Below are positions 51,038 through 59,710 of a DNA stretch of 64,000 nt, piece after piece. Numbering within the stretch: position 1 is the first letter of the stretch; every line of letters begins with the position of its first letter. Origin of the DNA: Microcoleus sp036704825. GTDB taxonomy: Bacteria > Cyanobacteriota > Cyanobacteriia > Cyanobacteriales > Microcoleaceae. Location: assembly GCA_036704825.1 (NCBI GenBank), contig JAUBSN010000036.1, forward strand, positions 1 to 64,000, written 5' to 3'. The notes under the pieces were generated by a model. The model worked only from the letters and a program-made list of their open reading frames with translations. It was not told where the DNA came from and searched no databases. The position numbers and the translations under genes are program-made.

Positions 51038-53038
51038 CTATTTCAAAACTCTAGTCGCATTGAAAATAGCTGCTAAAGCTACCCCAACATCCGCAAAAAC
51101 AGCTTCCCACATTGTCGCTAAACCAAAAGCACCCAAAGCAATAAATATGCCTTTAACTAACATGGCAAAAATGATATTTTGCCAGACAATATTGTGAGTT
51201 TTTCGGGCAATTTGGATGGCTTGGGCCACCTTTGACGGTGCATCTGACATAATCACAACATCGGCGGTTTCGATCGCCGCATCGGAGCCCAAACCCCCCA
51301 TCGCTATGCCAACATCAGCTCTAGCAAGCACTGGTGCATCATTAATTCCGTCCCCGACAAAGACAATTTTATCGCCTTTTTTAGATTGACCGATTAATTT
51401 TTCGATCGCCTCGACTTTTCCTTCGGGTAATAACTCGGCTACATAGGAATCTAAACCGAGCTTTTTCGCAACACTATCGGCTACAGCTTGATTGTCTCCT
51501 GTGAGCATCACGATTCGCTCAACTCCTAATTTTTTGAGGTTGCGAATAGCCTGTACTGCGTCTTCCTTAAGCTCGTCAGCAATCAAAATATAGCCAGCGT
51601 AGCGGTTGTCTACCGCTAAATGCACGATCGTACCTTCAGCATTGCAGAGATCGTGAGCAATGTTTTCTCGGTGCAGCAAACGGTCATTTCCCGCCAGCAC
51701 AATTTGATTATTTAATTTGGCTCGGATGCCGTGTCCCGCTATTTCTTCGTAAGATTTTACATCCGATGAATCTACTTTTCCGCCGTAAGCTTCCAGAATA
51801 GATTTCGCGACTGGGTGATTGGATTGAGATTCTACCTTAGCCGCTATTGCCATTAACTCTGTTTGGGAAAAACCATTATGAGGCACAATTTGTGCTACTT
51901 TAAAAACTCCTTTTGTCAGAGTTCCTGTTTTGTCCAAAACCACTGTCTTGACTGCTGTCAGGCTATCTAGAAAAGTCGAGCCTTTAACCAAAATACCGCG
52001 CTTGGCTGCACCGCCAATTCCCCCAAAGTATCCCAGAGGAATGCTAATCACCAATCCGCAAGGACAGGAAATAACTAACAAGACAAGGGCGCGGTAAACC
52101 CATAAAAAGCGATCGGCATTAGTTGCTCCTGAAATCAACAAAGGCGGAATTAAAGCCACTGCTAGCGAGGCAAATACTACAAAAGGCGTGTAGTAACTGG
52201 CAAATTTGGTGATAAATTTCTCAGTTTCAGCTTTTTTGCTTCTGGCATTTTCTACTAATTCCAGAATTCGGGAGATTGAAGATTCGCCGAAGAGTTTGGT
52301 AACTTTGACGGTGAGAACTCCTGTCTGGTTAATTGTTCCTGCTAAAACTGTTTCTCCAACTTTCACGGTTCGAGGTACTGATTCTCCAGTGAGTGCAGAT
52401 GTGTCAATCTGAGAGTTGCCGTCGATAATTTCCCCGTCTAAGGGAATTTTTTCTCCCGGTTTGACAAGGATGATATCGCCGACGGCTACGGTTTCTGGCG
52501 AAACTTTTTTGATGTCGCCGTTGTCCTTGAGGTTGGCATAATCTGGGCGAATTTCTAAAAGCGATTTGATCGATTGACGCGATCGCCCGATCGCAAATTC
52601 TTGAAAAAGTTCTCCGATTTTGAAAAACAACATCACCCCGACTGCTTCAGGGAGTTTGTGAATAGCGACAGCGCCGAGTGTTGCTACAGTCATTAAGAAA
52701 TTTTCATCAAAAAATCGACCTCGCAGAATATTGCGACCCGCACTGGTTAAAACATTCCATCCGCTTAAAAGATAGGCTGGGATGAAAACCAGATATTCAC
52801 CTATAGAATAGGGCGTGTTGTGGAGTTTTTCTTCAAAAATTAAACCGCCGACAAATAGTACAACAACCAATATCACAGGAACCAATTCTTGCTTGAGGTT
52901 GAAATCTCCGTTCCCGTGGTCGTGGTCGTGGTCGTGGTTGTGGCCGTGGTCGTTGTGGTTATGATTCTCATGGCTGCGATCGCGGTCGTCATGACTGCAA
53001 CTACAGCAGCCGGAATCCCTGGATTTAGCTTTTTGCAT
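51038..53038 (-). CDS. Heavy-metal P1B-type ATPase (Cd/Zn/Co type), His-rich N-terminus
   Basis: 666 residues. No N-terminal HMA domain; instead a Cys cluster (CCSCSHDD) and a His/Asp-rich run (ENHNHNDHGHNHDHDHDHG) that probably binds metal. Core motifs: TGES (DTSALTGESVP), metal-site SCPCGLVISIPLGYFGG (CPC), phosphorylation site LDKTGTLTKG, NHPVA, GHGI and MLTGDNQAV, FVGDGINDAPVLARADVG. The CPC plus downstream sequence fits the Zn2+/Cd2+/Pb2+ export group. Regulation by an ArsR/SmtB repressor is suggested by the operator at 53068-53093. The VKOR gene may be cotranscribed. Confidence 0.94.
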   Translation of the reverse strand: MQKAKSRDSGCCSCSHDDRDRSHENHNHNDHGHNHDHDHDHGNGDFNLKQELVPVILVVVLFVGGLIFEEKLHNTPYSIGEYLVFIPAYLLSGWNVLTSAGRNILRGRFFDENFLMTVATLGAVAIHKLPEAVGVMLFFKIGELFQEFAIGRSRQSIKSLLEIRPDYANLKDNGDIKKVSPETVAVGDIILVKPGEKIPLDGEIIDGNSQIDTSALTGESVPRTVKVGETVLAGTINQTGVLTVKVTKLFGESSISRILELVENARSKKAETEKFITKFASYYTPFVVFASLAVALIPPLLISGATNADRFLWVYRALVLLVISCPCGLVISIPLGYFGGIGGAAKRGILVKGSTFLDSLTAVKTVVLDKTGTLTKGVFKVAQIVPHNGFSQTELMAIAAKVESQSNHPVAKSILEAYGGKVDSSDVKSYEEIAGHGIRAKLNNQIVLAGNDRLLHRENIAHDLCNAEGTIVHLAVDNRYAGYILIADELKEDAVQAIRNLKKLGVERIVMLTGDNQAVADSVAKKLGLDSYVAELLPEGKVEAIEKLIGQSKKGDKIVFVGDGINDAPVLARADVGIAMGGLGSDAAIETADVVIMSDAPSKVAQAIQIARKTHNIVWQNIIFAMLVKGIFIALGAFGLATMWEAVFADVGVALAAIFNATRVLK

Positions 53039-53067
53039 GGTGTTTGCTGGGTTTGGGCTAACGCCTG

Positions 53068-53093
53068 ATAGTATGAATAGACGTTCATATTAT
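53068..53093 (-). promoter_or_regulatory. SmtB/ArsR-type 12-2-12 operator upstream of the metal ATPase
   Basis: ATAGTATGAATA-GA-CGTTCATATTAT in plus orientation: the core TATGAA/TTCATA is a perfect inverted repeat and outer ATA/TAT also pair, giving a 26-bp 12-2-12 layout. This matches operators of SmtB, ZiaR and CadC-type metal repressors. It lies 30-55 bp before the start codon. No repressor gene is in the neighbourhood. Confidence 0.7.
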
Positions 53094-53279
53094 ATAGGTT
53101 AAAAAGACAATATACTAGATTTTGAACTCAAAATATAGCTATTTTTTAGAAGAATATTCTTAAATTGGTAGTGACTGTGAGAACTAATTAAAATAATAAC
53201 TATTCTCAATTCTCGGCGATCGTGAGGAAAGCGATCGAGCTTCTACGATCGGATCGATCGGCAATCGGGCAGCACGAGG

Positions 53280-53612
53280 TTAAACCTCTTCATTGAGGTT
53301 CGATAAAATATCTTCCAAATCCCTAGCACCATGCAAAACCCGAAGAATTTCCACCCGATCGTCCTGAATTCGGTAAAAGATGAGATAATCCTGAAAATCC
53401 TTAATTCGCCACTGACGAATTTCCCCCATTCGAGAAGAAACCAATCGCACGACCTTCCCCATGCCTGGTATCGTCGCTAATTTGGCAAAAGTAGCTTCAG
53501 CTAACTCCAGAAATCGCTCAGCAGCACGAGCATTCCCATTGACCAAAATATAGTTTGCTTGTTGCCTGAGATCTTGAGTAGCGCGATTTTTGACAATTAA
53601 CTGATAACTCAT
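53280..53612 (-). CDS. ParE/RelE-family toxin (pair 2)
   Basis: 110 residues. Same family as the toxin at 35718: YQLIVKNRATQDLRQQANYIL, NARAAERFLELAEATFAKLATIPGMGKV, MGEIRQWRIKDFQDYLIFYRI and VEILRVLHGARDLEDIL. Sequence identity with pair 1 is visible but moderate, so it is not a recent duplicate. It overlaps its antitoxin by 4 nt (ATGA). Confidence 0.93.
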   Translation of the reverse strand: MSYQLIVKNRATQDLRQQANYILVNGNARAAERFLELAEATFAKLATIPGMGKVVRLVSSRMGEIRQWRIKDFQDYLIFYRIQDDRVEILRVLHGARDLEDILSNLNEEV

Positions 53613-53860
53613 GTCTGTTGCGAATCGCCACCGAACACCGATGCTCGCAAATTCTCCCAGTATGCAGCCGTCACGGGTTCGCTATCTGAGTCTAAACCCT
53701 CTTGCAACAAATTTTCTAACTTGGCTTGTGCCTGTTTTCGCTGGCGATCTTGCTGCACCAAAGCTAGAAAATACTCCACCGCACTTGCATAAGCCCCCGC
53801 CTGAATTTGAGATTCAATATAGGTTTGTAGGTCTTCTGGTATGGCAAGAATAACGTTCAT
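53609..53860 (-). CDS. ParD-type antitoxin (pair 2)
   Basis: 83 residues from ATG 53860; a GTG three codons upstream is less likely. Ribbon-helix-helix pattern: MNVILAIPEDLQTYIESQ, AGAYASAVEYFLALVQQDRQRK, then a toxin-binding C-terminus (LENLLQEGLDSDSEP). Same organisation as the antitoxin at 36041-36304. Confidence 0.92.
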   Translation of the reverse strand: MNVILAIPEDLQTYIESQIQAGAYASAVEYFLALVQQDRQRKQAQAKLENLLQEGLDSDSEPVTAAYWENLRASVFGGDSQQT

Positions 53861-53869
53861 CGTCAACAC

Positions 53870-54225
53870 AGATTTAGAATATCTATCATTGTATCAACTG
53901 TCGATCGGTCATTCGATTTTAGATTTTAGATTTTAGATTTTGGATTGACTTGCGCGAGATAAATTCGGGGGACGCAAGGATTTTCGATTTGAGATTTGGG
54001 ATCGAGCCCACCGATCGATCGCGTGGCGGGTACCACCTTTGAAAGTCTTGGTCATTCGATTGCGCGATTGCGCGATTGCGCGATTGCGCGATTGCGCGAT
54101 TGACCCCAGGGATAAATTCGGGGGACGCAAGGATTTTCGATTTGAGATTTGGGATCGAGCCCACCGATCGATCGCGTGGCCGGTACCACCTTTGAAAGTC
54201 TTGGTCAATAGCCACGACCTATTAA
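53870..54225. repeat. Two dispersed-element copies (B, C) around an octamer tandem repeat
   Basis: Copy B (53941-54053) and copy C (54105-54209) are near-identical to each other and inverted relative to copy A at 5421-5531. Between them, TGCGCGAT is repeated five times in tandem (54061-54100). A TTTTAGA run precedes copy B (53915-53940). Open frames through the copies repeat the same peptide (FKGGT, HAIDRWARS) and are not genes. Confidence 0.8.
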
Positions 54226-54660
54226 CTAATTAAGCCGCCGGATAAATTCTAAAGGCAAACCATCAGTATCGGCAATAAAAGCTACTTCGTAAACATTTTG
54301 CCCGATCGCCTGTTGAGTCGGTTCTAATAAAACTTTCAAAGCTTGAAACTGGTTTGATTGGTCTTTAGCAGCTTCCTCAAACCGTTCTTTGAGAGACTGC
54401 AACCAGCTAGGCAAGTCAGTTGTCGCCTCAGTTAAATCGAAAGATAAATGATAATATCCAACATAATGCTCGTCTCCGAAAGCATCCGGTGCGGGTTTTG
54501 GTTCCGGGATTTGAATTAGTTCGATGCGTCCGTTGAGACCTTCCATCCAACAGGCTAGAGTGTAACCAGTAGTAAAGCGATCGCTCACAGTAAATCCCAA
54601 CTGTTCGTAAAAGGCGATCGCCCGGTGAATGTTAGCAGTGCGAATCGAGGCGTGGTGCAT
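54226..54660 (-). CDS. VOC-family (glyoxalase-like) protein
   Basis: 144 residues, two beta-alpha-beta-beta-beta modules. Starts MHHASIRTANIHRAIAFYEQLGF with the first metal His (HHASI), then GRIELIQIPEP, YYHLSFDLTEAT and a last strand GQNVYEVAFIADTDGLPLEFIRRL with the usual terminal Glu. Substrate unknown; glyoxalase, dioxygenase and resistance proteins share the fold. Confidence 0.9.
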   Translation of the reverse strand: MHHASIRTANIHRAIAFYEQLGFTVSDRFTTGYTLACWMEGLNGRIELIQIPEPKPAPDAFGDEHYVGYYHLSFDLTEATTDLPSWLQSLKERFEEAAKDQSNQFQALKVLLEPTQQAIGQNVYEVAFIADTDGLPLEFIRRLN

Positions 54661-54928
54661 TTGATTTTGTCAGTTGGCAGTTGGCAGTTGATAGTTGGCA
54701 GTTGGCAGTTGGCAGTTGGCAGTTGGCAGTTGGCAGTTGTCAGTTGGCAGTTGGCAGTTGTCAGTTGGCAGTAGTTATTAGTTTATTAGTTTATTAGTTT
54801 ATTAATTTATTCGTAGTGGGTGACAAATAACATAGGATAGATAATAAGTGCCAACTGCCAACTATCAACTATCAACTATCAACTATCAACTGCCAACTGC
54901 CAACTGCCAACTATCAACTGTCAACGGA
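54661..54928. repeat. CAGTTGG tandem repeat and its inverted partner
   Basis: GTTGGCAGTTGGCAGTTG units fill 54667-54775. The complementary CAACTGCCAACTATCAACT units fill 54848-54925. Between them is a TTTATTAG repeat (54778-54812). Transcripts could form a long imperfect hairpin separating the two minus-strand genes. Confidence 0.85.
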
Positions 54929-55438
54929 CTATTCAAACAACCGAAAATAGGGATATCTAATCGGAACTCCCGGCTCTTTTTCCAAATCAAAATTAATCAC
55001 TTCCCAACAAGGGTCTTCTTGGGGATCGGGACTAAAATCCACAGGCAAACCGTACAGTCTCGGTCGGGGCGATTCCGCTTGACCGCGCCAAGGCGTGCTG
55101 CGTTCCAAATAAGCGCTGATTAAGTCGCGATAGCGTTGGGCAACGATCACGCGAGTTGCTCGGTAGCCTTGAGTATAAAGTCGATCGAGCGCTTCGTGAA
55201 TTTCAAACCGAATCCCGTCCGGGTGGGTGTGCTGGCGATACCATTCACCCTCCCAGCGGCGCCAGTGCCGCCCAGACTGAAGGTGAACCAGTTCCCCCGT
55301 TTTTGGATCTGCCTCAAATGCCCCGTGACGCGGACACAAATAGGTATCCGTCAGCGTTAGAGCCGGAATTGTTTGGCGACAGTGGGGACACTGAATTTCC
55401 GGGCCAAACATCGGGTATTGCAAGGCAACTTCAATCAT
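54929..55438 (-). CDS. TIGR02652-family protein, zinc-ribbon-like
   Basis: 169 residues. N-terminal Cys motif CPHCRQTIPALTLTDTYLCPRHG forms a probable zinc site (CxxC...CxxH). The rest (RHWRRWEGEWYRQHTHPDGIRFEIHEALDRLYTQGYRATRV; VAQRYRDLISAYLERSTPWRG) is highly charged and conserved in a cyanobacteria-specific family I recognise as TIGR02652. No function is known. Confidence 0.88.
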   Translation of the reverse strand: MIEVALQYPMFGPEIQCPHCRQTIPALTLTDTYLCPRHGAFEADPKTGELVHLQSGRHWRRWEGEWYRQHTHPDGIRFEIHEALDRLYTQGYRATRVIVAQRYRDLISAYLERSTPWRGQAESPRPRLYGLPVDFSPDPQEDPCWEVINFDLEKEPGVPIRYPYFRLFE

Positions 55439-55544
55439 TTATTTGCGTCCCAGCATATTTTCTCTGCAAAAGTCCCAAATACTTTTATTATATCCCGTAT
55501 CAACAACCAGCTAATCTGCTAGAAGTATAACGATCGACCAACAA

Positions 55545-56102
55545 ATGAGCAATCTCAACGAACCTCTGTCTGCACTTCCTTCCTATTGGCCCAGGCCGGA
55601 TCTGTCCCAAGCGGCTTTTGTCGCTGAAGGCGCTGTTGTCATCGGCAGGGTAGAGGTGGCAGCGGGCGCTAGTATCTGGTACGGGGCGGTGGTGCGGGCG
55701 GATGTAGAGCGAATTGCGATCGGCTCATGTACCAATATCCAAGATGGAGCAATTCTGCACGGCGATCCGGGGAAACCGACTGTTTTGGAAGATTTCGTGA
55801 CAGTGGGACACCGAGCCGTGATTCACTCAGCTTACATTGAACGGGGCTGCCTGATCGGGATTGGGGCGATCGTCCTGGACGGAGTCAGGGTGGGAACAGG
55901 CTCGGTCGTCGGTGCAGGGGCCGTTGTCACCAAGGACGTTCCCCCTCACACGCTAGTTGCCGGAGTGCCTGCCAAACCCCTGCGGGATGTCTCTGAGGAA
56001 GAAGCTGCGGAGTTGGTGGAACACGCTAAGCGTTACGAAAAGTTGGCTTTGGTTCACGCGGGGAAAGGAACTGATTTGGGATTTGCTGAGGTGAAGGAAT
56101 AA
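55545..56102 (+). CDS. Gamma-carbonic-anhydrase-like hexapeptide protein
   Basis: 185 residues. Left-handed beta helix of hexapeptide repeats ([LIV]-G-x4). Expected metal ligands are present as HGDPG (AILHGDPGKPTVLED), VGHRAVIHSA (two His), matching the gamma-CA family. ARVRVGTG and GAGAVVTKDVPPHTLVAGVPAKPLRDVS complete the family pattern. Cyanobacterial members include both CcmM-like domains and free-standing proteins of unclear activity; this is a free-standing one. Confidence 0.9.
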   Translation: MSNLNEPLSALPSYWPRPDLSQAAFVAEGAVVIGRVEVAAGASIWYGAVVRADVERIAIGSCTNIQDGAILHGDPGKPTVLEDFVTVGHRAVIHSAYIERGCLIGIGAIVLDGVRVGTGSVVGAGAVVTKDVPPHTLVAGVPAKPLRDVSEEEAAELVEHAKRYEKLALVHAGKGTDLGFAEVKE

Positions 56103-56210
56103 AGTTTTTTAGGGCTCACTCTTAACCGTTTATTTTACAAAAATACACTGCGTTTTGGTTTTCGATTCCGGTGAAAAAAACGCAGGGCTTACTTAGGCAC
56201 ACTATGTATT

Positions 56211-56663
56211 ATGAATTGTCAAACAACCAAGATCAAAGCAAGTTTCACCTCCTTACCTCTTTTAACTTTGCCACAGCTAAATTATCGCCACTTAAGAGAA
56301 AAATTATTAGATAAGGGATACGAACGTATATTTTTATGTGGAGTGATGCTAGAGCAATTTGAGGGTGGTATATACCTATGGATAGATGATGATATCGCTC
56401 TGCTGTTAGATAGCTATTTCTATTTGGAAAAAATTATTTTGAAAAAAGCTCCCTATCACCATTACTCATCACTTGGTGATGGATTATTAACTATTAATTC
56501 AGAATCTAATAGGCAGACTACCAAAGTTCTCTTAGAGTATTGTCCTGCTTTAGATATAACAAATCTAGCGACACATACTGTAACTCTAACTGCCGATCAA
56601 TATGTATGGTGGTGGAGAAGTATTGCTTATGGAATACTGAATCTTGCATCAAGCTCAGATTAA
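56211..56663 (+). CDS. Hypothetical protein
   Basis: 150 residues without any family I recognise. Composition is ordinary for a soluble alpha/beta protein: KLLDKGYERIFLCGVMLEQFEGGIYLWIDDDIALLLD, then LLEYCPALDITNLATHTVTLTADQYVWWWRSIAYGILNL. Aromatic-rich C-terminus. The codon use is more AT-rich than in the flanking genes (for example many TTA, AAA and ATA), which hints at recent acquisition. Confidence 0.6.
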   Translation: MNCQTTKIKASFTSLPLLTLPQLNYRHLREKLLDKGYERIFLCGVMLEQFEGGIYLWIDDDIALLLDSYFYLEKIILKKAPYHHYSSLGDGLLTINSESNRQTTKVLLEYCPALDITNLATHTVTLTADQYVWWWRSIAYGILNLASSSD

Positions 56664-56781
56664 ACTAGCTTGTGCCTCGATTAAACTCGGATCGCAAGCT
56701 GGAAGCTCGATTAGACTTTCAGAAAGTTCTCCCGCAACTGCGGACAATCCTCTCTCCCTAATCTAAAATCGATTGATTGAC

Positions 56782-59274
56782 ATGAATAACGATCGCACAT
56801 CCAATCCAAACATCCCTCCCCACACCTGGAAACGTCCCATCGGCCTCGGTTGGGAGAATCCCTATACAGTCCGCTACGCAAGCAATCTCGACGACGGCCC
56901 CTGGCACGGAATGCCTCTGGGCGGGTTCGGTGCCGGCTGCATCGGGCGATCGCCCCGGGGCGACTTCAACCTCTGGCACATTGACGGCGGCGAGCACATT
57001 TTTCGCAGTTTGCCCGCTTGTCAGTTCAGCGTTTTTGAAGAAACTCAAGGCAAGAAACAAGCTTTTGCACTGTCCACTGAACCGCCTACCGATGGCAGTT
57101 TATCTAGTTGGAAATGGTATCCAAAAGAAGGAAGTTCGGCAACGGATTCTGTAACGGATGTAACGGATGTAACGGATGGAATTCTGAAGGCAGACGGAAG
57201 AAGGGAAGAGAAGGAAAAATTTCAATCTTCGGGGACTTATCATGCTTTGTATCCGCGCAGTTGGTTTGTATACGAAAATGTGTTTCATGCTCAATTAAGC
57301 TGCGAGCAATTTTCGCCAATTTTGCCCAACAATTATCAGGAAAGCAGTTACCCAGTTGCCATGTTTGAATGGGTGGCGCACAATCCTACAGATGCGCCGA
57401 TTACTCTCAGCATCATGCTGACTTGGGAGAATATTGTCGGTTGGTTTACTAATGCCAACAAGTCGCCGAAAGTGAAGGTGCGCGATGATGGCAGTCCATT
57501 TTATGACTATCAACCCCGGTGGGGAGAAAGTGCCGGAAATTTGAATTTGTTGGTGGAAGATTTTCACCGAATCGGTTGCGTGATGACGCGGTTGACTGCT
57601 GAGGACGAACCGCAAGAGGGGGACGGACAGTGGGCGATCGCAACTATTACTAATCCGGCGGTAGAAGTATTCTATCAAACTCGCTGGAACCCGGCGGGGA
57701 ATGGCGACGATATTTGGCGACACTTTTCTGCTGAAGGTTTCTTGTTGGATGACAGAGACGAGACAGCCGCAGCAGCAGGAGAACAGTTGGCTTGTGCGAT
57801 CGCAGTTCGCTTTACTATTCGACCGGGAAAAACTCGCAAAATCCCCTTTATTATAGCTTGGGATTTGCCCGTTACTGAGTTTGCATCGGGAGTTTGGTAC
57901 TACCGCCGCTATACGGATTTCTTCGGGCGCAACGGCAAAAATGCTTGGCCGATTATTCGCACGGCGATGAAGCATTCGGATACTTGGCGCGAAAATATTG
58001 AAGCTTGGCAAAAACCAATTTTAGAACGGAAAGATTTGTCAGACAGTTTTAAAATGGCTTTGTTTAACGAGTTGTACATCTTAACTGGCGGCGGTACGCT
58101 TTGGAGTGCGGCTGACGAACGCGATCCGAAGGGTCAATTTGGAGTTTTGGAGTGCATTGATTACCGCTGGTACGAAAGTTTGGACGTGCGGCTTTACGGT
58201 TCTTTTGCTTTGTTGATGCTGTGGCCGGATTTGGAAAAGTCGGTAGTTTTAGCCTTCGCTAGGGCAATTTCTGCCGGAGACGATACGCCGAGAATTATTG
58301 GCTGGAATCAAGCTTCGGCTATTAGAAAAGCTGTCGGGGCGACGCCGCACGATTTGGGGGCTCCTAACGAACATCCTTGGGAGAAAACCAATTACACTAG
58401 CTATCAAGATTGCAATTTGTGGAAGGATTTGCCTTGCGATTTTGTGTTGCAAGTTTATCGGGATTTCCTGTTGACTGGCGGCACAGATTGTGAGTTTCTG
58501 CAAGAGTGTTGGCCGGCAATTGTTGAGGCTTTGGCTTATCTGAAAACTTTTGATGAGGATGGGGACGGAATTCCTGAGAATTCGGGAGCACCGGATCAGA
58601 CGTTTGATGACTGGCAAATGCGGGGGATAAGTGCGTATTGCGGGGGTTTGTGGTTGGCTGCGCTGGAGGCTGCGATCGCGATCGGCGAAATACTGAAAGA
58701 AGCTACACCGCAGATAATTCCTAACCCTCAAGCACAGATAGCATTGTATCGCAGTTGGCTGGAACAAGCAAGACCGAACTATCAAGAAAAACTGTGGAAC
58801 GGTCAATATTACCGTTTGGACAGCGAGAGTAAATCGGAAGTGGTGATGGCAGACCAATTGTGCGGTCAATTTTACGCCAAACTGTTAGGATTGCCGGATA
58901 TTGTGCCGCCGGAATGTGCAGTCATTGCTTTAGAAACAGTGTACAATTCTTGCTTTTTGAAATTCAACGACGGCGAGTTCGGTGCGGCGAATGGGGTGAT
59001 GCTGAACGGTGCGCCGGAAAATCCCAATGCAACTCATCCTTTGGAAGTTTGGACGGGGATTAATTTTGGGTTGGCGGCTTTTTTGGTACAGATGGGGATG
59101 GAGGAGAAAGCGTTTAAATTGACGGATGCGGTGGTGAAACAGATTTATGACAACGGGTTGCAGTTTCGCACGCCGGAAGCGATTACGGCGGGGGGAACTT
59201 TTCGGGCGAGTCACTATTTGCGGGCGATGGCTATTTGGGCGATTTATGGAGTGTTGACGGGTTTTAAAAGATGA
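56782..59274 (+). CDS. GH116 beta-glucosidase/glucosylceramidase (GBA2-like)
   Basis: 830 residues from ATG 56782. N-terminal beta domain (PLGGFGAGCIGRSPRGDFNLWHIDGGEH is the family hallmark), then an (alpha/alpha)6 catalytic domain. Likely nucleophile Glu465 in YRWYESLDVRLYGS and acid/base Asp609 in PDQTFDDWQM, as in the characterised GH116 enzymes. No signal peptide, so probably cytosolic; known members cleave glucosylceramide or beta-glucosides. Residues around 120-140 (VTDVTDVTD, then a KADGRREEKEKF stretch) look like an insertion encoded by a 9-bp tandem repeat (57150-57178). Confidence 0.93.
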   Translation: MNNDRTSNPNIPPHTWKRPIGLGWENPYTVRYASNLDDGPWHGMPLGGFGAGCIGRSPRGDFNLWHIDGGEHIFRSLPACQFSVFEETQGKKQAFALSTEPPTDGSLSSWKWYPKEGSSATDSVTDVTDVTDGILKADGRREEKEKFQSSGTYHALYPRSWFVYENVFHAQLSCEQFSPILPNNYQESSYPVAMFEWVAHNPTDAPITLSIMLTWENIVGWFTNANKSPKVKVRDDGSPFYDYQPRWGESAGNLNLLVEDFHRIGCVMTRLTAEDEPQEGDGQWAIATITNPAVEVFYQTRWNPAGNGDDIWRHFSAEGFLLDDRDETAAAAGEQLACAIAVRFTIRPGKTRKIPFIIAWDLPVTEFASGVWYYRRYTDFFGRNGKNAWPIIRTAMKHSDTWRENIEAWQKPILERKDLSDSFKMALFNELYILTGGGTLWSAADERDPKGQFGVLECIDYRWYESLDVRLYGSFALLMLWPDLEKSVVLAFARAISAGDDTPRIIGWNQASAIRKAVGATPHDLGAPNEHPWEKTNYTSYQDCNLWKDLPCDFVLQVYRDFLLTGGTDCEFLQECWPAIVEALAYLKTFDEDGDGIPENSGAPDQTFDDWQMRGISAYCGGLWLAALEAAIAIGEILKEATPQIIPNPQAQIALYRSWLEQARPNYQEKLWNGQYYRLDSESKSEVVMADQLCGQFYAKLLGLPDIVPPECAVIALETVYNSCFLKFNDGEFGAANGVMLNGAPENPNATHPLEVWTGINFGLAAFLVQMGMEEKAFKLTDAVVKQIYDNGLQFRTPEAITAGGTFRASHYLRAMAIWAIYGVLTGFKR
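57148..57178 (+). repeat. Nine-bp tandem repeat (GTAACGGAT) in the GH116 gene
   Basis: Three perfect and one partial copies of GTAACGGAT encode VTD units. They are followed by a purine-rich stretch (GAAGAAGGGAAGAGAAGGAA) that keeps the frame. The insertion lies in the N-terminal beta domain. Confidence 0.85.
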
Positions 59275-59275
59275 C

Positions 59276-59384
59276 AGGACTTACGCATAGGACTAAAGAA
59301 ACCGGGTTTTTTATGTAATCTTCGGGCTACAACGAAATATTTTCCTAAAAAACCAGGTTTCTGACTATCCCTGCGTCTAGGACT
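59276..59384. mobile_element. MITE-like element (GGACTTACGCA family), copy 3
   Basis: AGGACTTACGCATAGGAC at the left and CTGCGTCTAGGACT at the right enclose inner arms AAGAAACCGGGTTTTTT / AAAAAACCAGGTTTCT. It begins 2 nt after the GH116 stop codon. Confidence 0.72.
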
Positions 59385-59471
59385 GAGATGAATGAAAAGG
59401 CAGTGCAATTTAATTATGAATTCTGTGTTAGAAAACTATTGCGTTAGCATTGAGTTTCCTGATGTCAGCGG

Positions 59472-59595
59472 TCAGAACATTAGGTTAGTTAGAGATGTCA
59501 GCGGTGTAACGTCTGATATTTGATTGAAGTCGAGTCTGAGGTTCGCGAGGTTAGTCAGAGATGTCAGCGGTGTAATGTCTGATATTTGATTGCCC
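59472..59595 (-). pseudogene. Separated 3' end of the LRR gene (two more repeats)
   Basis: Reads N-Q-ISDITPLTSLTNLANLRLDFNQISDVTPLTSLTNLMF, then stop. Without the 115-bp element and one 8-bp duplicate (123 bp, 41 codons) it joins in frame to the LRR gene at 59711 and gives a normal LRR ...RGNQISDITPL. It now has no start of its own except one inside the element. Confidence 0.85.
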
Positions 59596-59710
59596 GGCGT
59601 TGCTGAATAAAGGTATGAATTCAAGATTTCTCCATTGCTATAAACCCGCTTGAGGGTGAGTTTTGTAACTTTAAGCAAAAAGTTGATTCATACCGTGAAT
59701 CAGCAACGCC
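59596..59710. mobile_element. 115-bp MITE inserted in the LRR gene, 8-bp target duplication
   Basis: Ends GGCGTTGCTGA and TCAGCAACGCC are inverted, and the similarity extends to the inner GGTATGAAT/ATTCATACC. GATTGCCC is present on both sides (59588-59595 and 59711-59718), a direct target-site duplication. The interior is non-coding. Confidence 0.92.

Noticed and set aside
54057..54102. CRISPR array
   Set aside because: Repeats are 8 bp and directly contiguous without spacers; no cas genes are in the window.
53919..54215. Frames repeating FKGGT and HAIDRWARS peptides
   Set aside because: They are translations of the dispersed element copies and of the octamer repeat.
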